A stretch of 64,000 nt of DNA from Sophora flavescens (Eukaryota; Streptophyta; Magnoliopsida; Fabales; Fabaceae). The first letter of the stretch is position 1, and every line of letters starts with the position of its first letter. This document shows positions 35,180 to 47,582 of the stretch, piece by piece. Both the position numbers and the translations under genes were made by a program. The notes beneath the pieces were generated by a model that saw nothing but the letters and a program-made list of their open reading frames with translations, was not told the DNA's origin and ran no database searches. The stretch is taken from contig CM061063.1 in the NCBI GenBank assembly GCA_030762895.1, positions 104,244,210 to 104,308,209 on the forward strand. Reading direction: 5' to 3'.

Positions 35180-35848
35180 GTTTTGGCTAATTCTGATCTT
35201 GTTAGTCTTTTGTTTTTCTCTTAGTTTATTGTTTTCTTTTGTAATGGAGAACTAGTCTCCTAGATTAATCTACTGTAATTGGTTTCTGTTAACACTTGAG
35301 GTTCTGTATTCCATGTTTAGTTGCTTTTCTCTTTTCAATGCCATGCTGTATGTTTCTGTTTGTTATTTCAGGAATGTATAGTGTGGTATTGTTTCATTTC
35401 GGTGATGTTATGTTCCTATATATAATCGCGTTTGTTATTTCGCGTGTGTTCATTCATGTTCGTTTGTTCATGAGGGCTTAACCCCGTTTGTTATTTCGGG
35501 AATAGGAACATACATCTGCAGTAGCGGTTTTCGTTTGTTAATTGTTGCTACAATCGGGAGGGGATTAGTATCTGCTTAGGATTTGCATGAACCAATGATA
35601 GTGGGAAACCGAGAACAGTAGGTTAATCGTCTTTAGTTTATTTGTTAACCTCTTTTCTTACTATGTTTTTATTTTGTTTCCTTTATTTTATTTTAATCTC
35701 AAAACCCCCATTTCTAACTTTTACTAATTTTCTGTTAATAATAACAACAACTAAAGAGTCCTTGAGAGACGATACTCGAGTTGTCGCTCTACACTACATT
35801 ATTTTAATAATCGCTCGTTCTTTTTTGCGCGTGGCGACAGCGCGTTCA
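35180..35848 (+). repeat. Family C partial LTR3, opposite orientation
   Basis: Only the half next to the primer site remains (TTTTGGCTAATTCTGATC to GACAGCGCGTTCA). The dyad array half is missing. The primer site TGGCGCCGTTGCCGGGGA follows at 35854-35871. Confidence 0.8.
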
Positions 35849-35982
35849 AAAATTGGCGCCGTTGCCGGGGACTCTGGTTTGTTGTTATTAGCAGAAAATA
35901 AATTTTGAAAAAAAAAAAAACTTTTTGCTTTGCTAATTAGTTTTGTCTGCTTTGTCTGGTCTGTAAATTTTAATTTTGCCCC

Positions 35983-37386
35983 ATGGATAATTATATGCGA
36001 AATTATGTGCCTAATGTTTATTATGATCAACCATGCATGTATTATCCTAATTTTAGTGAGCCACCACCATACTATCCTAGCCAAGTGACCACCTCTGCAC
36101 CTTCCAAACCTTCACAGAGCACCTTGGATGAGATTGCTTCAATGCTACAACAAATGGAAGAGAACAATCAACGGATGGCACAACAAGATCTTGAATTTCA
36201 AAGGATGATGGAGGCGAGCAATCTTGAATTTCAACAGAAGATGGAGGCTCAATACTAAAGGGACCAAGCTGAATCTCGGAAGTTGTGGGCTCTGATTGAT
36301 CAAGTTACCACCAACTCATCTGCAATGCTAACTCCACAGCCCGTTGAAGAACATAAAGATTCACAATTTATTCCTGAAAATATTTCTGATGATGATTGTG
36401 ATAATATTTCTGTTGATGATGAATTGTGTGTTGAATCCCCTGACTCTAATGCATGTGATGAGTGTTATTGTGATGGCACTGCTTTGTGTGTAGATTGTTA
36501 TTTTGAAAGGTATGTTAAGAAAAGCATCCATATGGAACAGGAGATGGACGAGGTTGAGGGCCATGTTCATATAGGAAATGAGCATCAGGAGGATCAGGAG
36601 AACATTTGCTCCACCGTGCTTGAGGATAAAGAAGAATCTTTGGTTTTAGATGCATGTGTTAAGAGTGATGGGGTGGATGAACTGTGTGCAGAAAGTCCAG
36701 ACAATCAGACCTTTACTAACTCAGTTTCTGTTAATACATGTACTAACTGTACTGACACTAACCCGTGTGATGTTTGTGCTGGGTTTCTTGACTCTATTTT
36801 GCAGGGTGATAGTGAGAGTGATGCTGTTTGTTCAGCCGAAGTTCCAAATATACCATCCATTGAACAGCCACCCTCCGTAGAGCTCAAGCAACTTTCAGAC
36901 ATTCAGCCGCTTTCTGATTTAGTTTATTGTAATATATTTCCTAACTGTACTAACTCTAACCTTTCTGTGGTGTGTGATGAGATTTCTGCAGGTTTAACAA
37001 GTGATGAATCCGGTAGTGCAGTGGATGAAGACCTTGCAGGAGTTGAAGCAACACCGGAGACCCCAACTAACTGTTTGTCACCTCCCCTTGAGGAGCCACC
37101 AGCTCTGGATTTTGCACCCTTGGATTTGGCACCATGGCCAGTCCAAGAGGTTGAGCCCCGATTCTATTGGGAGGATTTTATGGACAAAGTTGAAAGAGAG
37201 GTCAACTGTGACCTGAAAGGGAGTGAGAAGTCCGCCGCACTCGGCGAGGTTATTATAATTGTCAAGTGCTCACCTCCGCATCAAAGCTGCAAGTTAGGGA
37301 GGCTTGGAATGAACTTCAGTCCTTTGGCTACCATGTGGGACTTATGCTACAGGCAGTGGGATCCTGGTGGAACCGCCACTGAATGA
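35983..37386 (+). pseudogene. Family C ORF, internal 2 (+ strand), one in-frame stop
   Basis: Frame from ATG 35983 (MDNYMRNYVPNVYY) to TGA at 37384-37386, interrupted only by TAA at 36256-36258 where the other copies read Gln. It is 467 codons, longer than the minus-strand copies, and keeps extra Cys pairs (CDECYCDGTALCVDC, CTNCTDTNPCDVC, CNIFPNCTNSNLSVVC). It has a coiled-coil-like EEN-QRMAQQDLEFQRMMEA stretch and the same DPRGSE-equivalent (CDLKGSEKSAALGE) and QWDPGG ending. It is probably closest to the ancestral length. Confidence 0.7.
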
Positions 37387-37506
37387 GCTTTTCTTAACCC
37401 TTTCTCCTTTTTAATTTTCTTTTGCTTTGTTTTATTTCTGTTTTGTTTTGAATAAAGCTCCTAAATAATTTGAGAAGCTCAGGAGTATTTGTGTGTTGAG
37501 TCTAGT

Positions 37507-38137
37507 CAGAATTAGCCAGTTTTGGCTAGTTTCTGAACTTGTTAGTCTTTTGTTTTTCTTAGTTTAATGTTTATTTCTGTAATGGAGAACTAGTCTCCTA
37601 GATTAATCTACTGTAATTGGTTTCTGTTAACACTTGAGGTTCTGTATTCCATGATTAGTTGCTTTTCTCTTTTCAATGCCATGTTGTATGTTTCTGTTTG
37701 TTATTTCAGGAATGTATAGTGTGGTATTGTTTCATTACGGTGATGTAATGTTCCTATATATAATCGCGTTTGTTATTTCGCGTGTGTTCATTCATGTTCG
37801 TTTGTTCATGAGAGCTTAACCCCGTTTGTTATTTCGGGAATAGGAACATACATCTGTAGTGGCGGTTTTCGTTTGTTAATTGTTGCTACAACCGGGAGGG
37901 GATTAGTATCTGCTTAGGATTTGCATGAACCAATGATAGTGGGAAACCGAGAACAGTAGGTTAATCGTCTATAGTTTATTTGTTAACCTCTTTTCTTACT
38001 CTGTTTTTATTTTGTTTCCTTTATTTTATTTTAATCTCAAAACCCCTATTTCTAACTTTTACTAATTTTCTGTTAATAATAACAACAACTAAAGAGTCCT
38101 TGAGAGACGATACTCGAGTTGTCGCTCTACACTACAT
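37507..38137 (+). repeat. Family C partial LTR4, opposite orientation
   Basis: Starts at CAGAATTAGCCAGTTTTGGC immediately after a truncated internal region and stops at CTCTACACTACAT before the LTR end. Both edges are illegitimate junctions and not LTR termini. Confidence 0.75.
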
Positions 38138-38823
38138 CAACACATTACACCTTGCAGCCACCCCAAACTTAGTTCTTGTACCCATTCTAAGATTCCATGC
38201 TCTCCTAATCCTAAGATCGGGTTAACATGGTTTTCCATATTTTTGGGCTTATAACATTAGGTTATCAAGAATTAATAGGCTAATAGGCTCAATGGGGCTA
38301 ACTAAGGAACATGCATTAGGAATGGTTATTTTAGGCTAAGTAGTTATTTACAAAGAAAATGCCTAAATCATTTGAAGCAGACACATAATCATGCAAACCA
38401 AAAAGAGATTCAAGCAAATTCAGGAAAGTGCAATCAAAAGTGATTTTCACACAGTTTAAAACATGTTGGAGGCTCAAAACCTCACCTGGACATTTTTGTG
38501 CAAATTATTTGAAAGAGATTCTATCCCTAGTGTGTGCTTCCTATCACCCCAAACTTATCACAAATCATGCCATCATAACAAAATCCCAAAGTTCAGTTTT
38601 CAATCACATGGGGATCATATTTTCAAAAATTTCATATCCTAGGGGTAAACAGTCAATACATAACATGCAATCATCTATGCAAAAATTAATCAAATCCAAT
38701 AAACTTGCCAATACTAGACTTAACACAACTCCTGAGCTTCTCAAATTATTCAGGAGCTTTATTGGAAACAAAACAGAAATAAAGCAAAGAAAAAAAAATT
38801 AAAAGAGCAAGGTAAAGAAAAAC
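38138..38823 (-). repeat. Family C non-coding region 3, near-identical to 32008-32693
   Basis: Line-by-line reading shows only a few substitutions against 32008-32693, so internal regions 1 and 3 are recent duplicates. The copy lacks everything to the left of CAACACATTACACC, where LTR4 is joined. Confidence 0.8.
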
Positions 38824-39991
38824 TCATTGAGGGGCGGTTCCACCGGGATCCCACTGCCTGTAACATAAGTCCCACATGGTAGCCAAAGGACTGAAATTCA
38901 TTCCAAGCCTCCCTAACTTGCAGCTTTGATGCGGAGGTGAGCACTTGACAATTATAAGAACTCCACCCAAAGGCGGCGGACTTCTCACTACCTCTCGGGT
39001 CACGATGATGACCTCCTTCTCAATAAAGTCTCCCCAATAGAAGTGGGGCTCAACCTCTTGGATTGGCCATGGTGCAAAATCCAAGGGTTTAAACTCCATC
39101 ACTGGTTCCTCAGGGGGAGGTGGTAAACAGTTAGAAACGGTTACCGGTGCTTCCTGTCTTTGCTTCAATTTCTGCAGTTTCTTCATTTACTGCACGAACA
39201 AATTTTTCACCTGCTATACATGCAGAGATTTCAGCACACACCACACAAAGGTTAGAGTTAGTACATATATTACAAGAAAATGAATCAGAAAAAGTTATAA
39301 TGTCTGGGAATTCTTCACACAGTGCATCCACCCCATTACTTTCAACACATGCATTTGCTTTAATTGCATCATCTACTCCCAAAGGTTCTTCATCATCTTC
39401 AAGCACGGTGGGGCAGATGTCCTCTTGATCCTCCTTTTCTAAGTTTCCTGAAAAAAATAAACCTGCAAAACGATCTGCATTTTCTATTTTTCCTGAAAAG
39501 TATAAACCTGTAAAACATTCTACACACAAAGCAGTTCCATCACAATAACAAGCATTAGGATCAGGGGATTCAACACATAATTCATCATCAACAGAAACAT
39601 TATCAAAATCATTATCAGAAATATTTTCAAGAATGACTTGTGAATCTTTATGTTCTTCAATGGGCTGTGGAGTTAGCATTGCAACTGAGTTGGCGGTAAC
39701 TTGATCAATTAGAGCCCACAACTTCCGAGATTCAGCTTGGCTCCTCTGGTATTCAGCCTCCATCCTCTGTTGATATTCAAGATCTTGTTGTGCCATCCGT
39801 TGATTGTTCTCTTCCATTTGTTGTAGCATTGAAGCAATCTCATCCAAGGTGCTCTGTGAAGGTTCGGAAGGTGCAGAGGTGGTCACTTGGCTAGGATAGT
39901 ATGGTGGTGGCTCACTAAAATTAGGATAATACATGCAAGGTGGTGATTCATAATAAACATTAGGCAAATATCCATACATGTAATTATCCAT
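38824..39991 (-). pseudogene. Family C ORF, internal 3, frameshifted
   Basis: Starts at the ATG at 39991. It follows internal 1 closely but has a longer coiled-coil-like segment (MLQQMEENNQRMAQQDLEYQ). The frame shifts near 39150 (after AVNEETAEIEA), and a second short frame disturbance replaces DPRGSEKSA near 39000. The ending QWDPGGTAPQ returns at 38824. Confidence 0.7.
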
Positions 39992-40096
39992 GGCAATCAA
40001 ACATCCAGACAAAGCAGGCAGAATTAATTAGCAAGAACTATTTTTTTTTTCTGCTAATAACAACAAAACAGAGTCCCCGGCAACGGCGCCAATTTT

Positions 40097-41336
40097 TGAA
40101 CACGCTGTCGCCACGCGCAAAAAAGAACGAGCGATTATTAAAATAATGTAGTGTAGAGCGACAACTCGAGTATCGTCTCTCAAGGACTCTTTAGTTGTTG
40201 TTATTATTAACAGAAAATTAATAAAAGTTAGAAATGAGGGTTTTGAGATTAAAATAAAATAAAGGAAACAAAATAAAAACAGAGTAAGAAAAGAGGTTAA
40301 CAAATAAACTAAAGACGATTAACCTACTGTTCTCGGTTTCCCACTATCATTGGTTCATGCAAATCCTAAGCAGATACTAATCCCCTCCCGGTTGTAGCAA
40401 CAATTAACAAACGAAAACCGCTACTACAGATGTATGTTCCTATTCCCGAAATAACAAACAGGGTTAAGCCCTTATGAACAAACGAACATGAATGAACACA
40501 CGCGAAATAACAAATGCGATTATATATAGGAACATAACATCACCGAAATGAAACAATACCACACTATACATTCCTGAAATAACAAACAGAAACATACAGC
40601 ATGGCATTGAAAAGAGAAAAGCAACTAAACATGGAATACAGAACCTCAAGTGTTAACAGAAACCAATTACAGTAGATTAATCTAGAAGACTAGTTCTCCA
40701 TTACAAAAGAAAACAATAAACTAAGAGAAAAACAAAAGACTAACAAGCTCAGAAACTAGCCAAAACTGGCTAATTCTGATCACCTTTTTCAGTTCTGTCT
40801 AAGACTACTTATATACACGTTTCTGGATTCCAAGTCCTCGCGAGGCGAAGCACTGCTCGCGAGGCGAATTATGCGAAAGGTCTGCAACTCTTGGTCTTCT
40901 CGCGAGGCGAGCATATCTTCGCGAGGCGAACTCTTCAAATTCCCAAACTGTAACGCCCGTGACCTTCCACACGGCCAAGCCGTGATCGTCTCTGACTTTT
41001 CCAAGGTAGCATTACTCGCGAGGCGAGTCCAGTCTTCGTGGGGCGAGACAGAAAGTTTTGCAATTTTCAGGAACAGTCAGCTTCTGGTTCGCGGGGTGAA
41101 CAGCCTTCTCGCGGGGCGAGAAACTCCAGAATTATTCCTTTTTTATTAACCTGAAAATAGAAAAGAAAAGTAAATACTTTATTCACTCTAAATCAACTAA
41201 ATTAACTTAAAAACAATTTACAGACTCAAAATCTTACTTAAGGACAATCAAGTCTAATTTGGGTGAAAATGATATAAAATTAGCACAAAGCCAAGGTCTT
41301 TACTAGTTATAAAACCAGTCAACCAGAGGCTCATCA
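40097..41336 (-). repeat. Family C LTR5
   Basis: 1,240 bp, TGAACACG to GGCTCATCA, with the dyad array at about 40837-41125. With LTR1 it forms the outer pair bounded by the AGTAG duplication. Confidence 0.85.
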
Positions 41337-41514
41337 AGTAGCTTCTGACTTTTCTTGATAATCATGAAACTGAGTAGGAGAGAAGGCTTCAAGTCTCTTT
41401 CTGGTTCTTGAACCAAGATTCTGATAATTCTTAAAGAATTCACGATCATAAGATAAGTGCTTCCATCTTGAAAATAATCACGTCTATCTAGTCATTTGAG
41501 TTTTCATTCGGGCT

Positions 41515-42170
41515 AGTAGACGAGCTCCATATTAAGGACTCAGCAAGTCCAAAGACTAGTGGACGAGCGCTTCTGTCACCTTTAGTGGACGAGCACTTCT
41601 GTTACTTTTAGTGGACGAGAGCTTCTGTCACCTTTAGTGGACGAGAGCTTCTGTCACCTTTAGTGGACGAGAGCCTCTGTTAGTCTGGTGGACGAGAGTC
41701 TCAGTTATTTTATTGGACGAGAGTCTCAGTTACTCTACTGGACGAGAGTCTCAGTTAGTCTGTTGGACGAGAGTCTCAGTTAGTCTGTTGGACGAGAGTC
41801 TCTTGTTCTTCAGTGGACGGATACATTCTGACCTTAATGGACGAGCTCCATCTGCTTCCTTAATGGACGAGCTACATATGCCACGTTATTGGACGGACCA
41901 TTTTGATACCTCACTGGACGGTCTTTTCTGATATTTTGATGGACGCGCTACAAGTGCCACGTCATTGGACGGATAATTTTGATACCTCACTGGACGGGTT
42001 TTTCTGATACTTTGAGTAGACGCGGCCTTCTGTTGTTTTTAGTAGACGCGGCCTTCTGATACTTTTTGGTAGACGCGGGTTTCTTTCTCTTGTGTTTTGG
42101 ACGTGCGCTACAAACACTACAGTGTTGGACGTCTGCTTGTTTCACTTTGTTGGACGTCTGATTCTATTTT
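41515..42170. repeat. GGACG tandem array in the left LTR of element B
   Basis: About two dozen units of 25-32 bp, each with the core TGGACGAG (later TGGACGG, TAGACGCGG and TTGGACGTC). The spacers vary (for example CTTCTGTCACCTTTAG and TCTCAGTTACTCTAC) while the core stays fixed. Confidence 0.8.
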
Positions 42171-42311
42171 TTTTATTAATCTGTACACTCAATAGATAGG
42201 TTAGCAACCAATATGAAGGTTAATTAAATCATTAACCAATGTTTATTTTTCATCAAAACTTAGGGAAATGCATATCAAACATTTTAGAGACTTAACAATC
42301 TCCCCCTTTTT

Positions 42312-42728
42312 GATGATGACAAACATTGAGATGATTTAATGAACCTCGAAAATAATAATATATATAGACAGGTTGAAATTTTCTTAAGTGAACATGTCAT
42401 ATCATATTCATTCTCCCATTCTATTTCTCCCACCATTCTCCCTATTCATTTCTCCCTTTCGTTGAAATTTTCTTAAGTGAACAGGTCATATCATATTCAT
42501 TTCTCCCTTTCTCCCCCTTTTGTCAACATCAAAAAGGGTTATCAAGTTTTATTTACGTGTTTTATCAAAAAGGGTTAGACATACTCCACTTAAACTATTG
42601 TATCATTACTCCCCCTGAACTAATGCTTAGTTGAAAGAACACGTATATAGGAGTAATGACAGATTTATCATAGACAGCTTAACATTCAGACATGTCATTC
42701 AACAATGCAATGCATGTTTAGATTATCT
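42312..42728. other. Element B stretch between RNase H and the 3' LTR
   Basis: Non-coding. It contains a tandem duplication of about 105 bp starting GTTGAAATTTTCTTAAGTGA (42372 and about 42463). No envelope-like frame, which some SIRE elements have, was seen. Confidence 0.5.
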
Positions 42729-45700
42729 CTAATAAATAAAAACCTTTCTTCTCATGAGGGGTTTAGTGAAAATATCAGCCCATTGATTTTCAGTTTTAAC
42801 AAACTTAATATCAAAGATGTCTTTTTGAACATAATCCCTAATGAAATGATGTTTGATTTCAATATGCTTAGCCTTAGAATGCTGAATTGGATTTTTAGTT
42901 AAGCATATAGCACTGGAATTATCACACCATACAGATATGTTATGTTCATAAATAGAGTAATCCTCAAATTGATGTTTTACCCATAAGAGTTGAGAGCGAA
43001 GAACTAGCAAGCAGAGATGTATTCTGCGTAAGAGTAGACAAGGCAATGGTTGTCTGCCTCTTGCTTGACCATGAGACTAAACTTGCTCCAATGAAATGAC
43101 AGCCTCCACTGGTGCTTTTTCTTTCTATTCTGTCTCCAGCAAAATCAGCATCACAATATCCCACTAATCTGTATTCTTTTGATCTTAAATACAATAAATC
43201 AGGATTAGTAGTTCCAAGCAAATATCTAAATATTCTTTTTACAGCCTTAAGATGAGATTCTCTAGGATCAGATTGGAATCTAGCACAAATACAGACACTA
43301 AATTGAATGTCAGGTCTGTTTGAAGTTAAGTACAATAGAGAGCCAATCATACCTCTGTAGAAAGTTTGATCTACCTTTTTACCTTCATCATCTTTGCTTA
43401 GTTTTACATTGGGTTGCATAGGGGTTTTCATGAGCTTTGCATTTTCCATTTTGTATTTCTTGAGTATCTCCTTGGTATATTTTTGTTGATGAATGTAAAT
43501 TCCATCACTTGTCTGCTTGATTTGTAATCCAAGGAAGAACTTCAATTCTCCCATCATGCTCATCTCAAATTCAGCTTGCATTAGATTTGAAAATTCCTTG
43601 CATAGCTTTTCATTAGTTGCTCCAAAAATAATATCATCAACATATATTTGAACTATAATAAAGTTCTCTTTAGAGCATTTTTTGAACAGAGTAATGTCTA
43701 CTTGTCCTCTAGTAAAACTATTATGCATGAGAAAAGAACCGAGTCTATCATACCATGCTCTAGGTGTTTGTTTCAAACCATATAATGCCTTTTTAAGTTT
43801 GAAAACGTGATCTGGTTTATCAGTATCCTCAAAACCAGGGGGTTGTTTAACATACACTTCTTCTTCAATTATACCATTTAGAAAAGCACTTTTTACATCC
43901 ATTTGAAATAGGGTAATTTGGTGTTGTGAAGCATATGACATTAAAATGCGTATGGCTTCTATTCTAGCTACAGGTGCAAAGGTTTCAGTATAATCAATAC
44001 CTTCTTGTTGGTTATAGCCTTGAGCTACTAACCTTGCTTTATTTCTGACAACTTTACCATCTTCATCTAATTTGTTTCTGAAGACCCATCTTGTTCCATA
44101 ACTGACTTTGTTTTAGGCTTAGAGACAAGAGTCCAGACATCATTTCTGGTGAACTGGTTAAGTTCTTCTTGCATAGCAAGAATCCAACTTTCATCCTCAA
44201 GAGCTTCTTCAATGCGTTTAGGCTCCAAATCTGAAATAAAGGCCACATTGCTTGATTCTCTTAATGTCGATCTGGTTCTTACTCCTTCAGAAGGATTTCC
44301 AATAATAAGATCCTTAGGATGATGAGTGTTGAACTTCCAATCCCTTTTGAGATCATCATGAAGATCTTGACTTGTCTGCTGACTGGTCTATTCCAGTTGT
44401 CTTTCAGCCTCAGGCACATGTTCTGTTTTGGTTAGATCTGATTGTTGACTTTCTGGCTTGTTTATATCAAGACCTGCAAGATCATCTTCTAGATCTGATA
44501 GTTCTTTATCAGTCTTTAAACCATCATTGAATTTAACATGAACAGATTCTTCAATAATACAAGTTCTTGAATTGTAAACTCTAAAAGCCTTGGACTTTTC
44601 AGAATAGCCTACGAAAATACCTTTATCTACCTTAGAATCAAATTTTCCAAGATTATCTTTGGTATTCAGAATAAAACATTCACATCCAAAAGCATGAAAA
44701 TAAGATATGTTGAGGCTTTTCCTTTCCACAATTCATAAGGAGTCCTTTTTAGAAAAGGCCTAATAAGTATTCTATTTTATACATAGCAAACACTGTTTAC
44801 AGCTTCTGCCCAGAAGTACTTAGGGAGATTATTTTCATTGATCAAGGATCTAGACATCTCTTGCAGAGATCTGTTCTTTCTCTCAACCACTCCATTTTGC
44901 TGTGGAGTTCTAGGTGCAGAGAAATTGTGAGAGATTCCATTCTCCTCACAGAACTGTCTAAACTGCTCATTTTCAAATTCTCCCCCACGATCACTTCTAA
45001 GGGTAGAAATACGAAACCCCGCTCATTTTGTACTCTTTTGCGAGAATCTGAGAAAACCTTAAAAGACTCATCCTTGTGTGTTAGGAAGAGTACCCATGTG
45101 TATCTAGAATAGTCATCAACTATGACAAATCCATATTTTCTTCCACCAGTGGGCAACACTAACTGGTCCAAACAGATCCATGTGTAACAACTGAAGAGGT
45201 CTAGAGGTTGATACTTGGTTTTTAGATTTGAAATTTGATTTTATCTGTTTACCTCTCTGACATGCATCACACAAGACATCTTTCTTAAAGCTAATATCAG
45301 GCAATCCTCTCACGAGATTATTCCTTTTTAATTCAGAAATTAGTACTAGCATGTCCTAGTTTCTTATGCCATAACCATCTTTCATCCTCTTTAGACATCA
45401 GACAGATTACACTTTGATCTGAGAGATCAGACAGTTCAATCTTATAAAGATTTTGTTGCCTTTTAGCTGAAAAGAAGGTTTTGCCACTATAGTCTTTAAC
45501 TATGCATACATCCTTGGTAAAGGAAACATCAAAACCACTATCACATAATTGACTTATTCTAAGCAAATTGTGTCTTAATCCTTTAACCATAAGAACATTA
45601 GATATAGAGGGAAGAGGGGGTTTACCACCAATAGTACCAATACCTATAACTTTCCCTTTCTGATTTCCTCCGAAGGCAACGTGTCCTCCTTTCTTAAGTT

Positions 45701-47511
45701 GGAGGTCTAGGAACATAGACCTTTCTCCTGTCATATGTCGCGAGCAGCCACTGTCCAGGTACCAGCAGTGGTGTTTTATTTGTCCTGTTGAGGACATCTG
45801 CAACAAAAATTATTTGATCTTTAGGTACCCATATTTTTCTGGGTCCTTTTCTGTTAGTTCTAGGAGTCTGTAAAGACTTCCTTCTCTTCTTATGGATACA
45901 CTTAGACATAACATGCCCAGTTTTTCCACAGGAGTTACAAATAGGTGTTGATTTGGTTACAGTTGACTTAACAGATACTTTAGAAGCTTTGGTTGATACT
46001 TTATGATGTGTCTGATGGACATATCCAATACCTTCTTTGTTAAGAGAGTGCTTCTGAATGCCAAGTAGCTTAGTCAGATTGTCTCTACCATTAACAAATT
46101 TGGCAAGATTAGAAGTGAGCTCTTCCACTTTCTGTTGAAGTTTTTCAACTTCTTCAGATGGTGATGTTTCACTTGAGATCTTAGCTTCATTAGACTTTTC
46201 AGTCTTCAGCTCACTGTTCTCTTTAGCCAGCTTCTCGCACTCTTGAGATTTCTGTTTATGCTCACTGGTGAGCTTTACATACTTTCTCTTGAGGGATTCA
46301 AAGGCTTTAGATAAGCAGTTGGATTCCTCCAACAACTCCTCATAAGCATCAAGTAATTCCTCATAGTCAGGATGTACCTCATCATCAGAGTCTGATTCAG
46401 TGTTGGCCATCAAACAGAGATTGGCTTCTTCCTCAGTTTCTTCATCAGAAAATGTTGACTCCAAATCCTCCCAAGTATCCATCATTCCTTTCTTCTTCTT
46501 CTTGAAGAATTTCTTAAAAGGGGCCTTCTTGAGTTGAGGACATTCAGCCTTGAAGTGACCAGGCTTTTTGCACTCATAGCAAACAATTGGACTTTTGTCT
46601 GTTGAGGTGGATTCTTTGAAGTTCTTGTCCTTGTTGGACCTTCTGAATGGCCTATCCCTCATGAACTTCTTTTTCTGTAGGAGAAGCTTTATCTTCCTGG
46701 TCAGGAGAGACAACTCTTCATCACTCTCAGAATCCTCGAGTTTTGATAGGTCAGCATCACTGGATGACTCATCTGCCTTCAGAGCCTTGGAACCTTTTGC
46801 TGACTTTTGATCAGCTTTCAGAGCAATTGACTTTCCCTTCTTTGGTGCAGCTTCATCTCCAAGTCCTTGCTCATGCACAGTGAGTGTTCCAAGAAGTTCA
46901 TCCATAGTCAAGGTAGCGAAATCCTTAGCTTGGGAGATAGCAGTGACCAAAGGTCTCCACTGTTTAGGTAGACTTCCCAGAATCTTACCAACCTTCTCAG
47001 CATTGGTATAGACTTTGCCAAGAGATTTTAAACTGTTGATGATAGTTTGAAATCTTCCTATCATCTGAGCAACAGAATCTCCTTCCTCCATGATGAATAG
47101 TTCATACTTTCTAACAAGTATGGCAATCTTTGACTCTTTGACCTATGTTGTTCCTTCATGTGTGACAGCTAAGGTGTCCCATATTTCTTTTGCAGAGTCA
47201 CAGGCACATACCTTCTCAAACTCCTCCGGACCGAGAGCACAAATGATGTTTTATCTGGCTTTGTGGTTCAGCTCCCATTTTGATTTTTCTGCAGCAGTCC
47301 ACTGAGCTTTTGGTTTGTCAGTGTTATCATCATTCTTGGGAATGAATGGACCATCTGTGATAACATCCCAAAGATCAGAGTGTGTGGATAGAATAAACCA
47401 CTGAAATCTATCTTTCCAGTAGTTGTAATTTTCTCCATTGAAGTAAGGAGGTCTGGTTAGGGAGGCTCCTTCAGTCTGATGACTTCCACTTGTACTAGCT
47501 CCAGCCGTCAT
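42729..47511 (-). pseudogene. Element B gag-pol remnant
   Basis: Minus strand. Gag starts at 47511 (RPPYFNGENYNYWKDRFQWF) and is broken by stops near 47250 and 47150; it continues at 47091-45694 with two zinc knuckles (CYECKKPGHFKAEC and CNSCGKTGHVMSKC). Protease motif DSGCSRHMTG is at 45806-45333. Integrase is at 45352-44388 in several frames (DACQRGKQ, DDYSRYTW, CECFILNTKDNLGKFD). RT at 43941-42964 has QMDVKSAFLNG and the catalytic YVDD. RNase H ends at 42729 (CDNSSAICLTKNPIQHSKAK). Several frameshifts and stops make it non-functional. Confidence 0.88.
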
Positions 47512-47582
47512 GTCTATTCTTCAGGACCTTTTACCTCTACACTATTAGATGCTCAACCCAGAGGCTGAGCTCTGATACCAAC

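Larger units (their letters stand above)
30038..41336 (-). mobile_element. Rearranged cluster of non-autonomous gypsy-type family C
   Basis: 11.3 kb flanked by AGTAG on both sides (30033-30037 and 41337-41341), inside the left LTR of B. Order: LTR1 (30038-31273, -), internal 1 (31274-33960, -), LTR2 (33961-35179, -, lacking only its last bases), partial LTR3 (35180-35848, +), internal 2 (35849-37506, +), partial LTR4 (37507-38137, +), internal 3 (38138-40096, -), LTR5 (40097-41336, -). The primer site TGGCGCCGTTGCCGGGGA matches the 3' end of plant tRNA-Asp. No RT, integrase or protease was found in any copy, so mobilisation in trans is inferred. Confidence 0.8.
29041..42297 (-). repeat. Element B, left (3') LTR, interrupted by cluster C
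   Basis: Two parts, 29041-30037 and 41342-42297, about 1.95 kb together. They rejoin at GAGAGAGTAG/CTTCTGAC exactly as in the right LTR. It carries a run of GGACG units (41515-42170), three copies of a roughly 42-bp unit (29340-29460) and three copies of AATGCAATAGAGTC (29762-29845). Confidence 0.85.

Noticed and set aside
41713..41931. Frame made of repeated LDESL/TGRESQL units in the element B LTR (also 48718-48972 and 49107-49295)
   Set aside because: It is the GGACG tandem array translated; no start context, and it lies in an LTR.
41515..42170. Possible CRISPR-like repeat array
   Set aside because: Only a 6-8 bp core is constant and the whole array is duplicated in both LTRs of a retrotransposon in a plant genome.
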